From Amyelois transitella (Eukaryota > Arthropoda > Insecta > Lepidoptera > Pyralidae), in contig NC_083524.1 in assembly GCF_032362555.1 (NCBI RefSeq), forward strand, positions 606,001 through 670,000: DNA of 64,000 nt, in the 5' to 3' direction. This document shows positions 21,301 to 29,100 of this stretch, piece after piece. The first letter of the stretch is position 1. Every line of letters begins with the position of its first letter. A program made the position numbers and the translations under genes. A model generated the notes under the pieces. It did no database searches. It was not told where the DNA came from and saw only the letters and a program-made list of their open reading frames with translations.

Positions 21301-23578
21301 GTAGTACACTCGCCCCCTGCTGAGCACGCACGCGCTGGCGGACGCGCGCCGCCTCGCCGCGCGCCTCGCGCTGCTGCGGGCCGCGCTCGCGCTCGTCGCC
21401 GGCCTCCACTCCCCCCACAGGTAGTACACTCGCCCCCTGCTGAGCACGCACGCGCTGGCGGACGCGCGCCGCCTCGCCGCGCGCCTCGCGCTGCTGCGGG
21501 CCGCGCTCGCGCTCGTCGCCGGCCTCCACTCCCCCCACAGGTAGTACACTCGCCCCCTGCTGAGCACGCACGCGCTGGCGGACGAGTTATATACTTTATC
21601 CTCCTTTCTGGCTTTAGTCCTGGTTGCAATCACTCTGGAGAGGAGCCCTGGGTTACGCCTTTGAAGATTGATCTTGAATTGGGTGACTCAGGTTTTAACA
21701 CGAAGCGACTCTATCTGTCCTCCGCAATTTAGCAAAGGAACCTCAAATAACAAAGAAACCAGAAGGCTACAGTAAATTCAGAGACAATAACATTGCTAAA
21801 ACAAACAAAATACGAGTAGGTAAAATAAAATCCGTATTCATCCGATTAATCATTGTTACACATCTAGCTGCCTGAATTTTTAGGTCAGGCATAAAATGAA
21901 ATTATTCGCACACCACCTCACCAATAAAGTACCTGACTAAACTAAGCTTGTTTTTACCAATCTATCGCAGATTCGGGGGCGGTTACTTAGTGCAGTGCGT
22001 GTGTCGCGGCTCGCCGCGTGCTCTGTGGCGGCGTGTGTCCGCGGCGGCGCCACAGGCTCGACTGAGGGTGCTCCACCACGCCACGGTGTATTTCCTCATG
22101 CCCACACACGCTACTGGTAAGTGGAGGAGATGGATTTGATCCATAAATTGCAGATTGGGCGTTGATTGGAGTGTCTGTGTCTGCCAAATGTCTCCACAAG
22201 TGAGTTTCCAAAAGGTACGTAGCCAACAGTAAAATGTTTCGATATAAAGATACCTAACCTATGTAACGGGAGCGACGATTCGGCTCGCCCGCCACCAAAG
22301 GGAAGATCTTCCGCCAGGCTGGTGTGACGCCTGGGGAACCGCGCGACAGACGATGTTGTGTCGGAGGTTGTATAAATGCTCCAATCCGTGAAATCTTTGC
22401 TTGCGCGATTAATACTTTTCGCTATTTTTGACTGAATACGTCGCGTGATTTTGTTTTTCTGACTTGTAGCATCAAGATGCTTTTACCTACATACTTTTTT
22501 ACTAGTTCTTCACCACACCATAGTACAGTGTTGCCAACACATGCTACTGGTAAGTGGAGGAGATGGATTTGATGCATACATGACAGAAAAGAAGAGACGA
22601 ATGTATGTCCGTGGCCCACGAGACTGTTGGCTCTATCCCCCCTCTTAGGGATAACATACATACATACATAAAATCACGCCTCTTTCCCGGAGGGGTAGGC
22701 AGAGACTACCTCTTTCCACTTGCCAAGATCTCTGCATACTTCCTTCGCTTCATCCACATTCATAACTCTCTTCATACAAGCTCGGCGGATAAAGTCGTGA
22801 ATAAACATATTTATGTATGTATGTATGCATGCAACTCCCGTCTGACCTTCGCAACGTTTTCAGAAAAACCTAACCCGTATTGGATCAAGACATTTTCTTT
22901 AAACACTTACCAATTTATTTCAGTTGACAAGAAAGGAATAACAACAAAACTGAGCGACATATTCAGGCTGATGTCGCACTTGCAAAGCACTTGCGATGTG
23001 GAAGACTACACGATTAATCAGAGCTCTCTAGACGAGGTGAGAACTATGAACAGTGAATAGCAAGATATAGGTACCAGTCCTGGGTTCGATTCTCAGTGAA
23101 AACCAAAAGAAGCAAAGCGAAACGTTTAATAAGCAATTAACCTAGTTAGATAATCGCCAATGTAGCAAAACGTCCAACTAAAAAGGGGTCTTTATCCAAA
23201 AGTCTTTGTACATAAAAAAAAAATATATTTTAAGAAGGTAGACATTAAATGCCATCTGGATTCCGGCACCAATAGAAAAATAATAGGACCACTCCTTGTC
23301 GTTAAATGCGACTAAGTGATTGGCTTGTAAACTTTGTATTCTTCGTTTGGGCGATGGGCTAGCAACAGCCAAACAGTCTCATCAAGACTGTTGGCTCTAT
23401 CTACCCCGCAAGGGATATAAGCGTGACTATATGTATGTATGTATGTTTAATATTTTTCCAGTTGTTCCTAAGTTTCACGGACAAAGCCGATATGGATCTA
23501 GACACAGTTGAAGTGGAGCCCGTCCCCACGCCGCAGCTGCTGAGGAGGAACAGTGGGGAGGACATGACATCACTCTGA
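317..23578 (+). CDS. ABCA-subfamily ATP-binding cassette lipid transporter (5' part missing)
   Basis: Full-size ABC transporter of subfamily A, which moves phospholipids or sterols across membranes. I find 25 exons, with every junction GT-AG and phase-consistent: 317-518, 1072-1269, 2890-3051, 3957-4068, 4614-4861, 5470-5612, 5884-6037, 6176-6319, 7218-7320, 7809-7954, 8452-8655, 10156-10336, 11139-11251, 11947-12094, 12830-12937, 13727-13878, 14870-15012, 16531-16691, 17047-17188, 18190-18287, 18626-18774, 19204-19380, 21971-22116, 22924-23036, 23462-23578 (stop 23576). They encode about 1,250 residues: NBD1, regulatory linker, TMD2 with a large extracellular loop, NBD2 and a tail ending [12 protein letters not shown]1 must lie upstream of position 1. 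Both NBDs keep Walker A, LSGG, Walker B and the switch histidine, so both should bind ATP. ABCA3-like is the nearest vertebrate type I would suggest, but I cannot separate ABCA members without an alignment. Introns are packed with SINEs. Confidence 0.93.
548..1057 (+). mobile_element. Two Family B SINE-like copies
   Basis: Copy 1 (548-727) starts GCCGTGTGTTTCCCGG 30 bases after the splice donor at 519, has lost its 3' third, but keeps a (TATG)n tail. Copy 2 (800-1057) is nearly full length, and its tail ends about 14 bases before the exon starting at 1072. Confidence 0.85.
1344..1600 (+). mobile_element. Family B SINE-like copy
   Basis: Starts GCCGTGTGGTACCCGGC and ends TATGTATG; close to full length. 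Confidence 0.85.
1601..2380. repeat. AT-rich intron with a Family E tRNA-like SINE
   Basis: Mostly AT-rich sequence. It contains a Family E element at about 2040-2235 whose promoter reads on the minus strand (B-box-like GGTTCGAATCCC). A roughly 90-bp AT-rich motif occurs twice, at about 1895-2010 and 2265-2360, on either side of that SINE, as if duplicated around it. Confidence 0.6.
2381..2570 (+). mobile_element. Family A LINE 3' fragment
   Basis: Matches the LINE C-terminal coding end from the [12 protein letters not shown] region to the TATG tail, with an in-frame TAG (GAAGCGTAGGAAG) where intact copies read GCGAAAGAA. Confidence 0.85.
2575..2842 (-). mobile_element. Family B SINE-like copy
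   Basis: Reverse-oriented, full-length; abuts the tail of the preceding LINE fragment, giving a tail-to-tail junction TATGTATCACATACATA. Confidence 0.85.
3364..3906. mobile_element. Inverted Family B pair, left arm
   Basis: A plus-strand copy (3364-3607), a 40-bp unique spacer and a minus-strand copy (3651-3906). The whole unit is mirrored on the far side of exon 3957-4068. Confidence 0.85.
4098..4600. mobile_element. Inverted Family B pair, right arm, plus extra SINE end
   Basis: A plus-strand copy (4098-4374, with a small internal duplication near 4140-4180), the reverse complement of the left spacer, and a minus-strand 3' part ending at 4498. It is followed head-to-head by a plus-strand 3' part (4500-4600) whose tail lies just before the exon at 4614. 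Confidence 0.85.
4614..6037 (+). other. ABCA post-NBD1 regulatory/linker exons
   Basis: Exons 4614-4861, 5470-5612 and 5884-6037 encode [22 protein letters not shown], an acidic stretch ([16 protein letters not shown]), the subfamily-typical [12 protein letters not shown] motif, and a serine-rich linker leading into the first helix of TMD2. The start of exon 5470 was chosen because TTCCAG at 5464-5469 is the acceptor that keeps phase with the AA left by exon 4614-4861. Confidence 0.85.
5035..5277 (-). mobile_element. Family B SINE-like copy, diverged
   Basis: Reverse-oriented, recognisable from TATAATCACGTTTATATC to the TCCTATTCTTTTCTC end; more substitutions than its neighbours. Confidence 0.75.
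6370..6880. repeat. Family D fragment and full-length Family E SINE
   Basis: A short Family D piece (about 6420-6515, TTTGGAAGCGG, AAGTGATACCTTGTA) is followed by a long Family E copy (about 6530-6872), whose tRNA-like head lies at the right-hand end on the minus strand. The 6525-6641 part ends in AG/GTAAAA and can look like an exon, but it recurs at 35735 and 49755. Confidence 0.6.
6888..7143 (-). mobile_element. Family B SINE-like copy
   Basis: Full-length reverse copy ending GGTGCCGGGAACCACACGGC. Confidence 0.88.
7415..7531 (-). mobile_element. Family B partial copy
   Basis: Central part only; both ends are missing. Confidence 0.7.
8667..8760 (+). pseudogene. Partial tandem duplicate of ABCA exon 8452-8655
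   Basis: Directly after the exon, 8667-8760 repeats the exon's 3' third (CTTCCTCAGCGCTCTCAA, GCAGCAGCCGG, TTTCACCCCATGAAGATCTC), with an internal deletion and a second copy of the ACCGTGTGAGT splice donor. The reading frame is lost, so it is an exon fossil rather than an alternative exon. Confidence 0.75.
8761..9600. other. Intron, no gene seen
   Basis: AT-rich intron sequence without a recognisable repeat family or conserved reading frame. A short ORF at 8830-9027 has no motif I recognise. Confidence 0.5.
9616..9868 (+). mobile_element. Family C tRNA-derived SINE
   Basis: Near-complete copy. The head carries an A-box-like TGGCGCAGCGGCAGTACG and a B box GGTTCGAATCCCG, followed by a body with GGCCCGGGTCTTGGATG, TATAAGTATT and a TCGAACTTACTTCGAGG palindrome. 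It is a pol III SINE, not a functional tRNA: no acceptor stem closes around the boxes. Confidence 0.88.
9985..10058 (+). mobile_element. Family A LINE 3' terminal fragment
   Basis: About 70 bp of the LINE 3' end (GATCGTGGCAAGTGGAAAGA ... GAGGCGTGATTTTATG) with a short tail. Confidence 0.85.
10440..10614 (+). mobile_element. Non-autonomous Helitron, 175 bp
   Basis: Begins TCACTACATAG after an A and ends in a GC hairpin (GCACCCGTGCGAAGCCGGGG) and CTAG before a T, as expected for Helitrons. The same element recurs at 36100, 54611 (reverse) and 63103. It carries no gene. Confidence 0.85.
10677..10953. mobile_element. Family B palindromic pair
   Basis: A minus-strand copy (10677-10880) joined directly to a plus-strand 3' end (10885-10953). 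Confidence 0.75.
11529..11758 (+). repeat. 38-bp minisatellite, about 6 copies
   Basis: The unit AAATGAAATGTTAGCTTTTAT is followed by a variable GTTGCG/AAAACG/AAAGCG box and AAGAAGT, repeated six times in the ABCA intron. A Family B 3' part (11762-11887, minus) follows at once. Confidence 0.9.
12240..12560. repeat. Family F fragment, TATATG run and Family D copy
   Basis: From about 12160 a short Family F piece (GGGAACCGCGCGACAGACGA) is followed by (TATATG)n, then a Family D copy at about 12340-12540 with CTGCAGTGCAGTTTGTTACC, CTTCTTCTGCACTGACGC and TATTTGACGTCAACC. Confidence 0.7.
12553..12789 (+). mobile_element. Non-autonomous Helitron, second family
   Basis: Starts TCTTATAAGT, ends GCGGAACAGCTAG before T. 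A reverse copy lies at 28128-28347. Confidence 0.75.
12938..13480. other. Intron, nothing recognised
   Basis: AT-rich, without a clear repeat or reading frame. Confidence 0.5.
13486..13718 (+). mobile_element. Family B copy abutting an exon
   Basis: Lacks the first bases but is otherwise full length; its TATGTATC tail stops 8 bases before the ABCA exon starting at 13727. Confidence 0.85.
13970..14800. repeat. Family D copy and two Family B 3' parts
   Basis: Family D at about 13970-14165, Family B 3' halves at 14190-14294 and 14695-14798 (both plus). Between them 14430-14545 resembles the 3' end of another LINE (ending in AATAAATAAATAG), followed by a CAGACAGACAGACAGA run. Confidence 0.65.
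15013..16200 (+). repeat. Splice-donor-containing tandem array, about 12 units
   Basis: Units of 88-101 bp, each starting with a copy of the exon 14870-15012 donor (GGTGAGTTTGGTGAAGGTCA or GTAAGT variants), then GAATGCTTGAACGAAGACTG and GCAGAATCAACTTGTGCGGG. Starts are near 15013, 15108, 15209, 15298, 15386, 15476, 15565, 15666, 15755, 15850, 15939 and 16028, with a decayed unit near 16118. The last bases of each unit (AACGCTG) copy the last exon bases. Confidence 0.9.
16207..16335 (+). mobile_element. RTE-type LINE 3' fragment (different family)
   Basis: Contains GTGGACGTCCACTGCTGAAC followed by ATAGGCCTCCCCCAA, a block I associate with RTE-like LINEs of Lepidoptera. Confidence 0.65.
16345..16478 (-). 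mobile_element. Family C tRNA-derived SINE, internally deleted
   Basis: Head with A box and a B box mutated to GGGTTAGAATCCCGG; the middle of the body is missing. Confidence 0.82.
16726..16902 (-). mobile_element. Family B 5' two thirds
   Basis: Reverse copy ending GGTGCCGGGAACCACACGGC. Confidence 0.85.
17270..17625. repeat. Possible DNA transposon remnant
   Basis: The ends carry related CCCACTTTG blocks (CTACTGCCCACTTTGAGAAT near 17315, TCGCCCACTTTGGGAAAGAC near 17587) and internal GCGCCCCC/GGGGGCG motifs. This suggests a short hAT-like or similar non-autonomous element, but clean terminal inverted repeats were not found. Confidence 0.4.
17770..18156. repeat. Family F copy followed by Family B (minus)
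   Basis: Family F (about 17785-18000) starts CCGCCACCAAAGGGAAGATC and contains GGGAACCGCGCGACAGACGA; the same unit recurs at 22285 and, reversed, at 40240-40415. A Family B part follows (18008-18156, minus), ending 34 bases before the exon at 18190. Confidence 0.75.
18324..18581 (-). mobile_element. Family A LINE 3' fragment
   Basis: Reverse copy of the LINE C-terminal coding end (78 codons open) with a CATA-type tail. It ends 45 bases before the ABCA exon at 18626. Confidence 0.9.
18825..18950 (+). repeat. Family F partial copy
   Basis: Contains CCGCGAAATCTTTACTTGCG and TTAGACTTTTCGCTG, as in the copies at 17880 and 22385. Confidence 0.7.
18955..19166 (-). mobile_element. Family A LINE 3' fragment
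   Basis: Reverse copy with a short internal deletion, immediately upstream of the exon at 19204. Confidence 0.88.
19277..21583 (+). repeat. 120-bp GC-rich tandem array: 19 full units plus a partial
   Basis: Exact 120-bp period starting at CTGCTGAGCACGCACGCGCT (19277, 19397, ... 21557). The first unit is the 3' part of ABCA exon 19204-19380 plus the first 16 intron bases; the rest are copies of it. The units look identical apart from one G/C site (GCGCGTCGCG versus GCGCCTCGCG); units 12, 14, 15, 17, 18 and 19 carry C. Each unit contains CCCCCCACAG directly joined to GTAGTA, and an in-frame TAG. Confidence 0.97.
21605..21745. repeat. Family E SINE fragment
   Basis: Shares CACTCTGGAGAGGAGCCC and TTTTAACACGAAGCGACTC with the copies at 6530 and 49755; follows the end of the 120-bp array. 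Confidence 0.65.
22260..22480 (+). repeat. Family F copy
   Basis: Starts near GTAACGGGAGCGACGATTCG, then CCGCCACCAAAGGGAAGATC; close to the 17785 copy over about 180 bp. A second, partial copy of the preceding exon's 3' end (about 22525-22575, ACACATGCTACTGGTAAGTG) follows it. Confidence 0.75.
22647..22796 (-). mobile_element. Family A LINE 3' fragment
   Basis: Reverse copy of the LINE end, cut at GCTCGGCGG. Confidence 0.87.
23257..23447 (+). mobile_element. Family B copy, internally deleted, abutting last ABCA exon
   Basis: Lacks its first bases and part of its middle; the TATGTATGTATG tail ends about 15 bases before the exon at 23462. Confidence 0.8.
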
Positions 23579-24470
23579 CCTCCCCAAAGAAAGAAAATAA
23601 TGAAAAGATTCATGTTATTTTTTTTTTAATTTGATTGCCACAATTTTTTTTTTTGTGTGAAAACAAATTGTGCTAATTGACTGAAGGTAAAAATACAAAG
23701 TGTATATCGAATTCGGAACGTTAATTTAAATTTTGTGAATCAACGACAGTATTATATATACGCTGTTTTTTCGTCAGCGCTTCACAAAAAAGCGATAATT
23801 TATTTTTAATAATACTTGCACATTTCTCATTTCTTAGTTCTTTTTCTTTCTTTATATTTAAAACCATAGAAATTATGTTACTCTGAATTTCTTTAGTTAA
23901 AATTGAGTAACCTTTTTAATTTCATAGTTAATAAACTTAATGACAAACTATAGAATTAATTTAGGTAATCGTTAATTAAATGTAAAATAATTGACTTGAT
24001 ATTGCTCAATTTTAGATGTAAGATGATTATTTGTACTGAATATTGTTTTGATTTATGTATATTAGATTTTATATAAATAACCGAATTACAAAATAACATT
24101 TTCAAATGATAGAATTAGAAATCTAAAAATCTGTTACAAAAGTTGAACATAAAACAGTCATATACGTTTATAATTTTATATATTTATAGTTGCGTAATTG
24201 ATATTTCTTATTTGATTCAAAACTTAGTATAAACTTAATATTATTGTGTGTCACGAAACTTATATACCTATTTGTATCTGTATATTTTTTTAAGATTATC
24301 AGTTTATACTACCTAATTTTAAGATTGAAGACACTATTAAAGTACTTAAAAACTGATTTTATGCAAGCAACCAAAGTTACCGAATGTTTATTTTTATCAA
24401 TTGTAAAATTGAAACATTTGTGGCGATATCTATACGCCACGAGTCACAAAAATAAAAAATAAAATCATAT
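23579..24470 (+). promoter_or_regulatory. ABCA 3' UTR and poly(A) signals
   Basis: AT-rich, no reading frame. AATAAA at 24451-24456 and again at 24458-24463 are likely poly(A) signals; several weaker ones lie upstream. Confidence 0.55.
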
Positions 24471-24474
24471 CGGG

Positions 24475-26160
24475 GTCACCACTGTAGCGGGAGCGATGTT
24501 TCTGCTCGACCGCCACAAAGGGACGGTCTTCTAAAGTAATCCTCCCTTTGGTGGCGGGGTATGCCTTTTAATTAGTAATTAGTAAATAAATAAATATGAT
24601 CGGCTCTTGAACGAATGAGCTCTGTGATATTCAGTGATTTTATTTAAGGTTTTTAATAAAAACATCAGACGGTTAATGGAATATTGAGTTTTATTTAACT
24701 TTTCTATTAATAACGTTATAATAATTCAAGTGGAATTACGGAGAAGAAAAAGATACTACGTAAAAAACAAACATAATATAATTATAATAACATAGCAAGT
24801 TGAAAATAAATTGTTACTATTTAAATTGCGAACAAAACACAAACTCTATTAGAAAACATTTAAATTTCCAAATATTCCTTTTTTAAAACTACCGTGTGGT
24901 TCCCGGCACCAATAAAAAAAAAAGAATAGGACCACTCCATCTCGTTCCCATGGATGTCGTAAAAGGCGACTAAGGGATAGGCTTATAAACTTGAGATTCT
25001 CCTTTTAGGCGATGGGCTAGCAACCTGTCACTATTTAAATCTCAATTCCATCAGAAAGCCAAACACTGAACGTGGGCTATCAGTCTTTTCAAGACTGTTG
25101 ACTCTGTCTACCCCGCAAGGGATATAGACGTGACCATATGTATGTATGTATGTTAAAACTAATATTTATCATAATTACTACCTAACCTTAACCCTCGTTG
25201 TGAATACGTAATTAATTTTATTGAAAACATATCAACCTACTTCAAATAAAAACAATAAATTTAAACGTCTTAGAGATAAAAAATAATTAAAGCTTTAACA
25301 GTCATGGAATATACCTACCTAAACTAAAAATATTTTTTACAACTTTAATCTTTTCTCATATGTATCTACTTAGAGGTACAATCAAAATAATAAAGTCTTT
25401 AAGACAATAAGTAAAGCTCAAAATGACATGGAAAAATGTGTCAAAAAATTCAAATAGACACCCGATTTACTTGCAAAACATAAATATTAAACAAATTTTT
25501 AAAACTACCTTCTATTATAAAAAAATCTTTATTATCATACATATCTTTGTGTTAATTTCTAATCTATAACACTTCACAGCGTCACGAGGTTCATAAAACC
25601 ACCAACAGATGGAAGAATCTTATACTTAAAGGACTAGTTATTATTAATTCATTTTATTTAAAGGATATTATAATTTATTTGAGTACATATTTGGCTGAAC
25701 GTGGCCTATCAGTCTTTTTAAGACTGTTGGCTCTGTATACCCCGCAAGGGAAATAGACGTGACTATATGTATGTAGGTACATATTTTGGCAGTTTCACTA
25801 ACATACATACAGCTGAACGTAGCCGTTGTTGGCTCTGTCTACACCGTTAGGGATAAAGACAGTAATCATATTTTTTATTTTTAGGTTTTTGCAGGTCTCT
25901 CTTTATAATTTGCCTGGGTCTTGGATGTTTATCTTATATAAGTATTTATTATAAAATAAAGTATCGTTGAGTTAATATCTCGTAACACAAGTCTCGAACT
26001 TACTTCGAGGCTAACTCAATCTGTGTAATTTGACCCGTATAAGTATATATATATATTTATATTTATTATAATTATAATACAACAGAACGAGGCCTTTCAG
26101 TCTTCAAGACTGTTGACCCTGTCTACCACGCAAGGGATATAAACATGACTATATATATAT
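24475..26160. repeat. Intergenic region between ABCA and the sorting nexin
   Basis: Contains a Family F-like inverted pair (CCGCCACAAAGGGA at 24510, CCCTTTGGTGGCGG at 24545), a full Family B copy (24890-25154, plus), Family B 3' parts at 25690-25785, 25808-25872 and 26090-26165, and a 5'-truncated Family C SINE (25905-26050, plus). The two genes converge here. No other gene seen. Confidence 0.7.
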
Positions 26161-26167
26161 ATATGTA

Positions 26168-29100
26168 TTAATTAGCGTCAAAAGACGGGTTCCTAGCGGC
26201 GGCAGACTTCTTGAAATGCGTTGATAGCACGTCCAGTAAACGCAGAGACAGGTCCTTGTTGATAGCAGCGTGACTGACGCTCGACAGCATAAAGCGAACC
26301 GAAGCAGTCACTGTCTCCTCGCCGAATATTAGAATTGCTAGAATTAAATATGTTTTTTATATTGAACCGTATGATTATAGTTAATAAATAAAGCCGTGTG
26401 GTTGCCGGCACCAATACAAAAAAAAGAATAGGACCACTCCATCTATTTCCCATGGATGTCGTAAAAGGCGACTAAGGAATAGGCTTAGAAACTTGGGATT
26501 CTTTTTTAGGCGATGAGCTAGCAACCTGTCACTATTTGAATCTCAATTCCATCATAAAACCAAATAGTTGAACGTGGCCATTCAGTCTTTCCAAGACTGG
26601 TGGCTCTGTCTACCCCGCAAGGGATATAGACGTGACCATGTATGTATGTTAATAAATAAATAATAAATATATACGGGACAAATTACACGTTAGCCTCGAA
26701 GTGAGTTCGAGACTTGTGTTACGAGATACTAACTCAACGATACTGTATTTCATAATAAATACTTATACTATTATAGTTATACAAACCCATGTTATGAAAG
26801 TTGTAAAATGCGACGAAGCGCTTCAAGAAAAGTGATAAACGAATGAAAGATTTATTTGAAACTAAATTTGAAACTGTGCTCGCGACTTCGTCCGCGTGGA
26901 ATAGTGCTTTGGGCATCATTGAAGCCCTCAAGGATGAATAATGTCCACCTTTTTTTTTCACATTTTCCATTATTTGTTCATTCCTAATAGTTGCAGCGTG
27001 ATGTTATTATAGCCCAAAGCCTTCCTCGATAAATGGTCTATTCAACGCAAAAATAATTTTTCAATTCGTACTAGTAGGTCCTGAGATTAGCGCGTTCAAA
27101 CAAACAAACTCTTCAGCTTTATAATATTAATATAGATGGTTCAAAGTGATGCCCTTGCGCTTCGCTGGCTCATCTTGGCGGGGACACTCCAATGCCTTCA
27201 GATTATCAATACTTTGATCTAGCATCCGAGGAAGTATGCTAATACGTTTATGAATAAAATGTAAACAAATCAAAAAATTTGCCTTGTGGTTTTCGGCACT
27301 TTAATTTAGAACCACTCTATCTTTCCCAAGGATGTCGTTAAAGGTGACTAAGGGGCATATAAACTTGAGAAAAGACGTGTAATTTTAGGCACTTAAAAAA
27401 AGGATTACCCCATTTCTTCCAAAGGATGTCGTTTAAGGCGACTAAGGAGTGGGCTTATAAACTTGGGATTTCTCTTGTTGGCGATTAGCTAGCAACCTGT
27501 CAGTATTTGAATCTCAATTCCATCATACAGACATACAGCTGAACGTGGCCTTTCAGTCTTTTCAAGACTATTGTCTATGTCCACCACGCAAGAGATACAT
27601 ACATATAGTCACATCTATATCCTTTACGGGGTAGACAGAGCCAATAGTCCCGAAAAGACTGAATGACCAGGTTCAGCTGCTATGATGGAATTGAGATCCA
27701 AATAGTGACAGGTTGCCAGCCCATCGCCTAAAAAAAGGATCGCAATTTTATAAGCCTATCCCTTAGTCGCCTTTACGACATCCATGGGAAAGAGATGGGA
27801 GTGGCCCTATTCTTTTTTGTATTGGTGCCGGGAACCACACGGCACAAGAGATAATGTATGTAGAATTCAGTGTATCAATCGAAAGTACTAATCAAGAGCT
27901 CACCAGGTACAGCATTCACAACGGCGGCGACAGTGTCTTCCAGGCGGAGTTCCCTCAGCGGCTCCTGTTCCGTGGAGTCCCGCTCCATGTCCCGGAAACT
28001 GAGGAAGACCTGGGCACGGAGCCAAGGGCCCACCTGCTCCAGCCACGAGTTGATTATCAGCTCGCCCAGATCTAGAATGTGGATGAGATGCTGTTTGGTG
28101 TGGCTGTTTCGTGATAATATAAATAAACTAGCTGTCCCGGCAAACGTTGTTTTGCCATATAAGTAATTTCTAGTTAAAAAAAAAATGTTAAGGGTGGACA
28201 ACCCTTAACACTTAGGGGTATGAAAAATAGATGTTAGCCGATTCTCAGACCTACTGAATATGCATACAAAATTTGGTTAAAATCGGTAAAGCCGTTTCGG
28301 AGGAGTACGGAGACAAACATTGTGACATGAGAATTTTATATATAAGATATTGCCGTGTGGTTCCCGGCACCAATACAAAAAAAGAATAGGACCACTCCAT
28401 CTCTTTCCCATGGATGTCGTAAAAGGCGACTAAGGGATAGGCCTATAAACTTGGGATTCTTCTTTTAGACGATGGGTTAACAACCTGTCACTATTTGAAT
28501 CTCAATTCTATCATTAAGCCAAATAGTTGAACGTGGCCATTTAGTCTTCAAGACTGTTGGCTCTGTCTACTGTACGTATGTATAAATAAATAATGCGGTG
28601 AATCTTAAAACTAGTAGGTATTTATTTATTAAAGTTCTACTACTTACAATAATTTCGCAATGCAATTCATGAAATTAATAATGACCGTCCGTTTATTTTA
28701 TCTTTATTTATTTGACAAAATATCCGTATTGAAATAATTAGTTTTACATTAATTAATGTTTTTTAATGTAGACAATGTGCATTCGTCCACGATTTAGATT
28801 TAAGAGATCTATATTTGTAAATAGACGTCCGGTGAAAATGCTGCAGTGTAGTTTGTTCCGCACACATGCTTCTGTCACATCACACATTCTGTCTACCCCG
28901 CAAGGGATATAGACGTGACAATATGTATGTATGTATGTGATATTGGTGCCGGGAACCACACGGCACATGTTAGACTTACCTGCACATATAACAGTGGCGA
29001 GCCTCACAGCCACATGAGACCGTAGAAGTCCCCCCGCGGTGACCAGCTCGCTCACAGCACTCCAAGATTTACCACTTGTCCAAAGCCATTCCTCTGATAA

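Larger units (their letters stand above)
16531..23578 (+). other. ABCA nucleotide-binding domain 2 and C-terminus exons
   Basis: Eight exons. Walker A is [13 protein letters not shown] (17047-17188), the Q-loop [17 protein letters not shown] (18190-18287), the signature [10 protein letters not shown] and Walker B LVLLDEPT (18626-18774), and the D-loop SGMDPASR with switch histidine [20 protein letters not shown] (19204-19380). Exon 21971-22116 continues [11 protein letters not shown]. Exon 22924-23036 ends in SSLDE and joins VFL-like LFLSF in the last exon. Exon 19204-19380 is extremely GC-rich and alanine/arginine-rich, unlike the first NBD, and is the source of the 120-bp array. Confidence 0.92.

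Noticed and set aside
18998-21732. Five overlapping ORFs of 820-860 codons on both strands with a 40-residue repeat
   Set aside because: They arise because the 120-bp array has a period divisible by three and few stops. No start context, domain or codon pattern; the real frame here is the short ABCA exon 19204-19380.
22605-23060. 151-codon ORF overlapping an ABCA exon
   Set aside because: Antisense LINE tail read through into exon 22924-23036; only the exon is real.
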